From CAZQVA01 sp964596685 (GTDB lineage: Bacteria; Chlamydiota; Chlamydiia; Chlamydiales; VFKH01): a DNA stretch of 62,487 bases. The stretch covers positions 1 through 62,487 of the forward strand of contig CAZQVA010000009.1 in assembly GCA_964596685.1 (NCBI GenBank), read 5' to 3'. Below, one piece after another: positions 58,571 to 62,487 of this stretch. The translations under genes were made by a program, and so were the position numbers. The notes under the pieces are model-generated. The model was not told where the DNA came from. It made no database searches and saw only the letters and a list, made by a program, of their open reading frames with translations. How positions within the stretch are numbered: the first letter of the stretch is position 1; every line of letters starts with the position of its first letter.

Positions 58571-59998
58571 ATGAATACGCGAATCGCCCCCCAATCTAAA
58601 GAATCAGAAATGATGGTTTTGGGTTGTATGCTTACCAGCATAAATAGCTTAAACATTGCTGCTGATCGTCTTGAAGATAGTGATTTCTATTTTCCGGAGC
58701 ATCAGAAAATCTTTAAAGTGATGAAGCAGGCCTATCTCAATGAGCGCCCCGCTGATGTACATCTCGTTTGCGAAGAACTCAAAAGACAAGGAACCCTTGC
58801 AGGCGTAGGGGGAGTGCCATTCATCGTCAGCCTAGCACAAGCGGCCGGATCATCTGCTTTTATCGATGAATATGTTGAAATCGTCCGCAGTAAGGCACTT
58901 TTGCGCCAAATGATTGATGCTGCACAAAAAGTGGAAAAGATCGCTTGTAGCGAACCCGATGATGTATATCAGGCGCTTGATCAATCTCAACAGCACTTCT
59001 TTTCTATTGGACAATCTGCACACCCCACAGTGGGCGTTTCTATCAAAGACCTACTGAATGGCGTCAAGTCATTATCTAAAATCCCTTTCCTCAAAGAACT
59101 ACAAACACGCCAGGAGCGCTTTCAACTTCTTGGGCAAGAAGCGGGGGCGATTGCCGGAATCCCTTCACATTTCTTAGATGTCGACAAGTTGTTGGGTGGC
59201 TTTTACAACAGTAACCTCATGATCCTCGCTGCGCGCCCAGCTATGGGTAAAACGGCTTTTGCCATCAATGTAGCAGAAAATATTTGTTTTAAAAATCGTA
59301 TTCCGGTCGGCATTTTCTCTCTTGAAATGAGTGCGGAACAACTACTGCATAGGATGATCTGTTCGCAAGCCGAGGTCGAGTCTGAAAAGATCAAAACAGG
59401 GTCCCTTACGGGCGTTGAATATCAGCGCATTGTTGCCGCGGCTCATGAAATGGGTCAACATACAATGATTATTGATGATCAGCCGGGTTTAAAAATTACT
59501 GATTTGCGCGCGCGTGCACGCCGGATGAAAGAAACCTACAAAATTGGGTTTCTCGTCATCGACTACCTTCAACTCCTCTCTGGTTCGGGTACAAACCGCA
59601 ATATGGATCGCCATTTGGAGATCTCAGAAATTTCTCGTATGTTAAAAAATCTCGCCCGCGAACTCGACATCCCGATTTTATGTCTTTCTCAACTTTCAAG
59701 AAAGGTGGAAGAACGTCAGGGACATCGCCCCCAGATGAGCGATTTAAGAGAGAGCGGAAGTATTGAACAGGATGCTGACGTGGTGATGTTTCTGCTGCGA
59801 CGCGAATATTATGACCCCCTTGACAAACCAGGTCTCGCTGAGTTAATTATAGGGAAAAACCGCCATGGCGCTGTAGGAAATGTCCTGATGGTCTATCGAA
59901 AAACTCTCGCACAATTTCAAAACTATACCGGCAGCGGTCAGGGTGGTGCGCCAAGTGCTCCTACCGGTAAAAACCCCGCATTTGCTGAATTTGAATGA
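58571..59998 (+). CDS. dnaB: Replicative DNA helicase
   Basis: A 475-residue ring helicase. The N-terminal helical domain (residues 8-105) has the DnaB start pattern APQSKESEMMVLGCML. The RecA-like core has Walker A ARPAMGKTAFA near residues 220-230 and SLEMSAEQLLHRM near 250. Walker B (FLVIDYLQLLSG) is near 327 and the LSQLSRKVEERQ motif near 375. Length and layout are normal. No intein is visible. The stop overlaps the next start by four bases (ATGA). Confidence 0.96.
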   Translation: MNTRIAPQSKESEMMVLGCMLTSINSLNIAADRLEDSDFYFPEHQKIFKVMKQAYLNERPADVHLVCEELKRQGTLAGVGGVPFIVSLAQAAGSSAFIDEYVEIVRSKALLRQMIDAAQKVEKIACSEPDDVYQALDQSQQHFFSIGQSAHPTVGVSIKDLLNGVKSLSKIPFLKELQTRQERFQLLGQEAGAIAGIPSHFLDVDKLLGGFYNSNLMILAARPAMGKTAFAINVAENICFKNRIPVGIFSLEMSAEQLLHRMICSQAEVESEKIKTGSLTGVEYQRIVAAAHEMGQHTMIIDDQPGLKITDLRARARRMKETYKIGFLVIDYLQLLSGSGTNRNMDRHLEISEISRMLKNLARELDIPILCLSQLSRKVEERQGHRPQMSDLRESGSIEQDADVVMFLLRREYYDPLDKPGLAELIIGKNRHGAVGNVLMVYRKTLAQFQNYTGSGQGGAPSAPTGKNPAFAEFE

Positions 59999-60873
59999 GT
60001 ACCATTAGTTTGGTAACAGGGATGCCTGTTGCGGCTAAAGCAGAAGAAAATTTACCTCCTGGAATCAACAAGGCCGTTGAGATATTTTGCAAGGTCCATC
60101 GCTTTTGGAGGGGGTACCAGCGCACTAAAGAGTTAACATCAAGTATTGACCGCTTTGGAGCCTTTCTCGTTGGGTATATTGCAGCGCAAACATGTGCACA
60201 AATCAAGCCTTTACGCATTACAGCAGAGGTTTTACAAATTGCTGCTTACTCAATTGAGTGCATCAAACAAAAAAAAAGATTCACGCATAGCTACCGACAG
60301 CTAAAAGAAATTTGGAGTCACTCAGGGTTCAGTCGCCCTAATCAATATGTCTCTTATAAAAGAATATGGTTCCTGTCTCCATTGACAAGACTATGCTGGG
60401 AAAGAAAATGCAATGCGCGCCTCTCTAGAATTGCAGAGCTATCAAAAGCGATTTTAGAGTTTTTTTCTGAACTTTTTTCTCTAAGCATGCGCTGGATGGA
60501 CTTGTGGCAAGCGCTAAAAAAGGACTCAGAAGTTAATAAAGATGCGGTTGTTGAAATTTGCATTAATTGTTGTAAGATTATGAACCATCTCATCGAAAAC
60601 AGAGAAGAAATCAACGAAATCTTAAAATCTCTGGGGACGAGCCATCGCATCTCTTTAATCACGGAGCCCGCCCGTTGCCTCGTTGCTTCAGCGAATATTG
60701 TGTGGCAAATCTGGCAATTATGTAAGATAAAGACAATCGAGATGTATGAATGGCTAAAAGAAGAACATCGCAATGATGGGAAAAGTGCTCTAGAACGTGG
60801 ATGTCACCGCATCCCCACCTCCAAAATGCCCTCTCATATTTCTACTCTTAACTCCAGAAAGAAGAGCGCTTAG
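59995..60873 (+). CDS. Hypothetical helical protein between dnaB and pyk
   Basis: A 292-residue protein whose ATG overlaps the dnaB stop. It is basic and mostly alpha-helical, with several Cys and Trp residues and two or three weakly hydrophobic helices (for example SIDRFGAFLVGYIAAQTCAQ). No known motif is seen. The stop is directly followed by the pyk ATG at 60874. It may be an amphipathic membrane-associated protein, and its function is unknown. Composition resembles chlamydial unknown proteins. Confidence 0.55.
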   Translation: MSTISLVTGMPVAAKAEENLPPGINKAVEIFCKVHRFWRGYQRTKELTSSIDRFGAFLVGYIAAQTCAQIKPLRITAEVLQIAAYSIECIKQKKRFTHSYRQLKEIWSHSGFSRPNQYVSYKRIWFLSPLTRLCWERKCNARLSRIAELSKAILEFFSELFSLSMRWMDLWQALKKDSEVNKDAVVEICINCCKIMNHLIENREEINEILKSLGTSHRISLITEPARCLVASANIVWQIWQLCKIKTIEMYEWLKEEHRNDGKSALERGCHRIPTSKMPSHISTLNSRKKSA

Positions 60874-62313
60874 ATGAAACGTCACACAAAAATCATTTGT
60901 ACCATTGGACCCAGCTGCTCAAGTCCAGAAAAAATCCATGCTTTAATTGATGCAGGCATGAATGTGGCGCGCCTGAATTTTAGTCATGGCACTCATGAAG
61001 AACATGAGGGCGTCATTACTCTTTTGAAAGAAATACGCGCTCTACGTAAAGTTCCTTTAGCCATCATGCTCGACACGAAAGGGCCTGAAATCCGCATTGG
61101 AAAGATTCAAGATGAGGGCATCACTCTTGTTGCAAAAGATACTCTTCTATTGACATCTCAGCCCCTTATTGGTCATAAAGAACCCTCTCATTTTATTGTC
61201 AGCATCACTCCGAAAGAAATTCTTCACCATCTTATCCCAGGAATGCGTGTCCTTATTGATAATGGGTACATCTCCTGTCATGTAATAGAGAAAACCGCAA
61301 GTGGAGTAGTCCTACAAGTTGATCATGGGGGGCATCTCACCTCTCAAAAAGGCGTCAACATCCCCAATAGCACACTTCGTTTACCAGCGATCACTGAAAA
61401 AGATTATAAAGATATCCTCTTCGCCTGTCGGCATAAATTAGAAATTATTGCGGCCTCTTTTATTCGTTCAAAAGAGGACGTTGCCTCAATTCGAAAGATT
61501 TTGCACGAAGAAAATAATCCCTACACAATGATTTTTTCAAAAATTGAAAATCAAGAGGGGATTACCAACTTTGACACAATTCTTACCGCAAGCGATGGCA
61601 TTATGATTGCAAGAGGTGATTTAGGGGTGGAATTGCCATTGCGACAAGTACCGCGCTTGCAAAAAATGATGATCCGTAAATCACTTGAGGCCGGCAAACC
61701 AATTGTGACAGCGACCCAAATGTTAGAAACAATGATTCACCAACCGCGTCCAACGCGCGCAGAAGTGTCTGATGTTGCCAACGCAATCTATGACAGCACC
61801 TCTTCTGTTATGCTAGCAGGGGAAACAGCGGCTGGTCATTTCCCTCAGGAGACAGTGGAAATGATGAGCGAGATCATAGAAGAGGCAGAAAGCGACTTTG
61901 ACTACAAAAAATATTTCGAAAATGCAACTACATGGCCCTCTGAAGAGATCACCGCTGCGCTTACTCTTGCCAGTGTTAGAACGGCGTATAGTGCCAAAGC
62001 AAAAGCTATTATCGTTTTTACCACTTCTGGGAAAACGGCTCGCCTCCTCTCTCGCTTTCGCCCGCACCTACCAATTATTGCCATCACACCCCATCCGATG
62101 ACCTATCACCAACTTGCCTCGGATTGGGGAATCTTTCCACTTTTGCTCCCTTCTTCACTCTTCCTCTCTGAGGCGCTAAAAGAAGCATCTGATGTGGCCA
62201 TGCAGCTTGGTTATCTCCATAAAGGTGACCTGGTAGTTGTTACAGCAGGTGATCCCTTTGGAATAACAGGCACCACAAACATGATGCTTTTAGCCAAAAT
62301 TGGAGAGCTTTAA
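60874..62313 (+). CDS. pyk: Pyruvate kinase
   Basis: A 479-residue glycolytic enzyme that makes pyruvate and ATP from phosphoenolpyruvate and ADP. Typical motifs are present: IICTIGPSC at residues 7-15, ARLNFSHG near 32-39, MLDTKGPEIRIG near 64-75, and KIENQEGITNF plus MIARGDLGVELP (substrate and metal loop near 220-255). MLETMIHQPRPTRAEVSDVA follows near 285-304. The start at 60874 directly adjoins the previous stop, so the genes are likely one transcript with dnaB. Confidence 0.96.
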   Translation: MKRHTKIICTIGPSCSSPEKIHALIDAGMNVARLNFSHGTHEEHEGVITLLKEIRALRKVPLAIMLDTKGPEIRIGKIQDEGITLVAKDTLLLTSQPLIGHKEPSHFIVSITPKEILHHLIPGMRVLIDNGYISCHVIEKTASGVVLQVDHGGHLTSQKGVNIPNSTLRLPAITEKDYKDILFACRHKLEIIAASFIRSKEDVASIRKILHEENNPYTMIFSKIENQEGITNFDTILTASDGIMIARGDLGVELPLRQVPRLQKMMIRKSLEAGKPIVTATQMLETMIHQPRPTRAEVSDVANAIYDSTSSVMLAGETAAGHFPQETVEMMSEIIEEAESDFDYKKYFENATTWPSEEITAALTLASVRTAYSAKAKAIIVFTTSGKTARLLSRFRPHLPIIAITPHPMTYHQLASDWGIFPLLLPSSLFLSEALKEASDVAMQLGYLHKGDLVVVTAGDPFGITGTTNMMLLAKIGEL

Positions 62314-62390
62314 CTTTGAAAGTTATGACTCAGATTGTGCAGATTGGGTCCTTTCAGTTTTGAATTTAACGATTTCAAGGCTGATCTATC

Positions 62391-62431
62391 AAAATTGACG
62401 GTCATAGCCTAAGCTATGATCCTCAATTTTT
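62391..62431 (+). terminator. Inverted repeat after pyk, possible terminator
   Basis: Arms 62391-62410 and 62411-62430 are reverse complements over 20 bases with three mismatches. A short T run (62427-62431) follows directly. It lies 77 bp after the pyk stop. It fits an intrinsic terminator, though it may belong to the adjoining mobile-element end. Confidence 0.55.
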
Positions 62432-62487
62432 GTTGAATCTCCCTCGCCTAAAGGCGAAGGATTCCTGCTTCACAGCTCCCACTAATG
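62432..62487 (-). mobile_element. Right end of an IS200/IS605-type element, cut by the window edge
   Basis: On the minus strand, 62487-62432 reads GGGAGCTGTGAAGCAGGAAT, then a CCTTCGCC-TTTA-GGCGAGGG hairpin (62441-62460) and TTCAAC. The phrase GAAGCAGGAATCC followed by such a hairpin is, from memory, a familiar 3' boundary of tnpB-carrying IS200/IS605 elements, which also encodes the guide-RNA scaffold. The tnpB gene itself would lie to the right of the window on the minus strand. The coding part here is too short to confirm. Confidence 0.55.

Overview
The window is a stretch of chromosome from a bacterium of the order Chlamydiales. The evidence is a set of genes seen together only in that group: type III secretion genes in the chlamydial order (CdsD with two FHA domains, CdsE, CdsF, CdsG, a CT668-like protein, CdsN, CdsO, CdsP, CdsQ, then a Pkn5-like kinase), a CopB/CopD translocator operon with its LcrH-type chaperone, a ParA plus pGP6-D-like pair related to chlamydial plasmid genes, a chlamydial-type GspD/GspE locus, and an extra GroEL paralogue. 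Several traits argue for an environmental, amoeba-type relative rather than the genus Chlamydia: translocator and injectisome genes are contiguous, MurA keeps the usual active-site Cys, TopA has a lysine-rich tail instead of a SWIB domain, and repeats and a peptide-natural-product locus are present. Names of the form CTnnn are C. trachomatis homologues recalled from memory.

Layout. 1-6430: a repeat-built partial protein, a sodium-coupled transporter, an unknown protein, an orphan GroEL paralogue and the pGP6-D/ParA pair. 6431-17524: housekeeping genes (TolB, ComEC, a membrane HExxH protein, TopA, an ABC exporter, UppS, CdsA, Cmk, PlsC). 17614-31747: a nearly uninterrupted type III secretion block on the + strand, from the translocator chaperone to the kinase. 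31803-35078: a small coiled-coil gene, DnaG and RsgA. 35459-38826: two tandem membrane-anchored RsbU-like proteins, the first with a degenerate phosphatase domain. 38842-47772 (- strand): PgsA, DedA, MscS and a type II secretion/pseudopilin locus with no GspF in it. 47773-53530: an island with a 167-bp palindromic mobile-like element, three NHLP-type double-leader precursor peptides (the third cut by a 100-N assembly gap) and a 996-residue LanM-type class II lanthipeptide synthetase. 53576-62313: a Fic-type protein with a repeated upstream motif, a secreted unknown, MurA, IspF, tRNA-Ser(GCU), DnaB, an unknown helical protein and pyruvate kinase. The right edge carries what looks like the end of an IS200/IS605-type element.

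How the parts work together. The secretion block encodes the inner ring (CdsD), needle (CdsF) and its chaperones (CdsE/G), ATPase complex (CdsN/O), needle-length regulator (CdsP), a cytoplasmic ring protein split into two genes, translocators and chaperones. The kinase closing the block carries a catalytically dead-looking PP2C/RsbU domain, and an active and a dead RsbU-like phosphatase lie 4 kb downstream.

The most unusual system is the lanthipeptide-type locus. The precursors have two successive nitrile-hydratase-like leader units, a Gly-Gly cleavage site and very hydrophobic glycine-rich cores. The synthetase has a Cys-Cys-Gly zinc motif and a Tyr where the cyclase His is expected. No dedicated transporter-protease is visible in the window.
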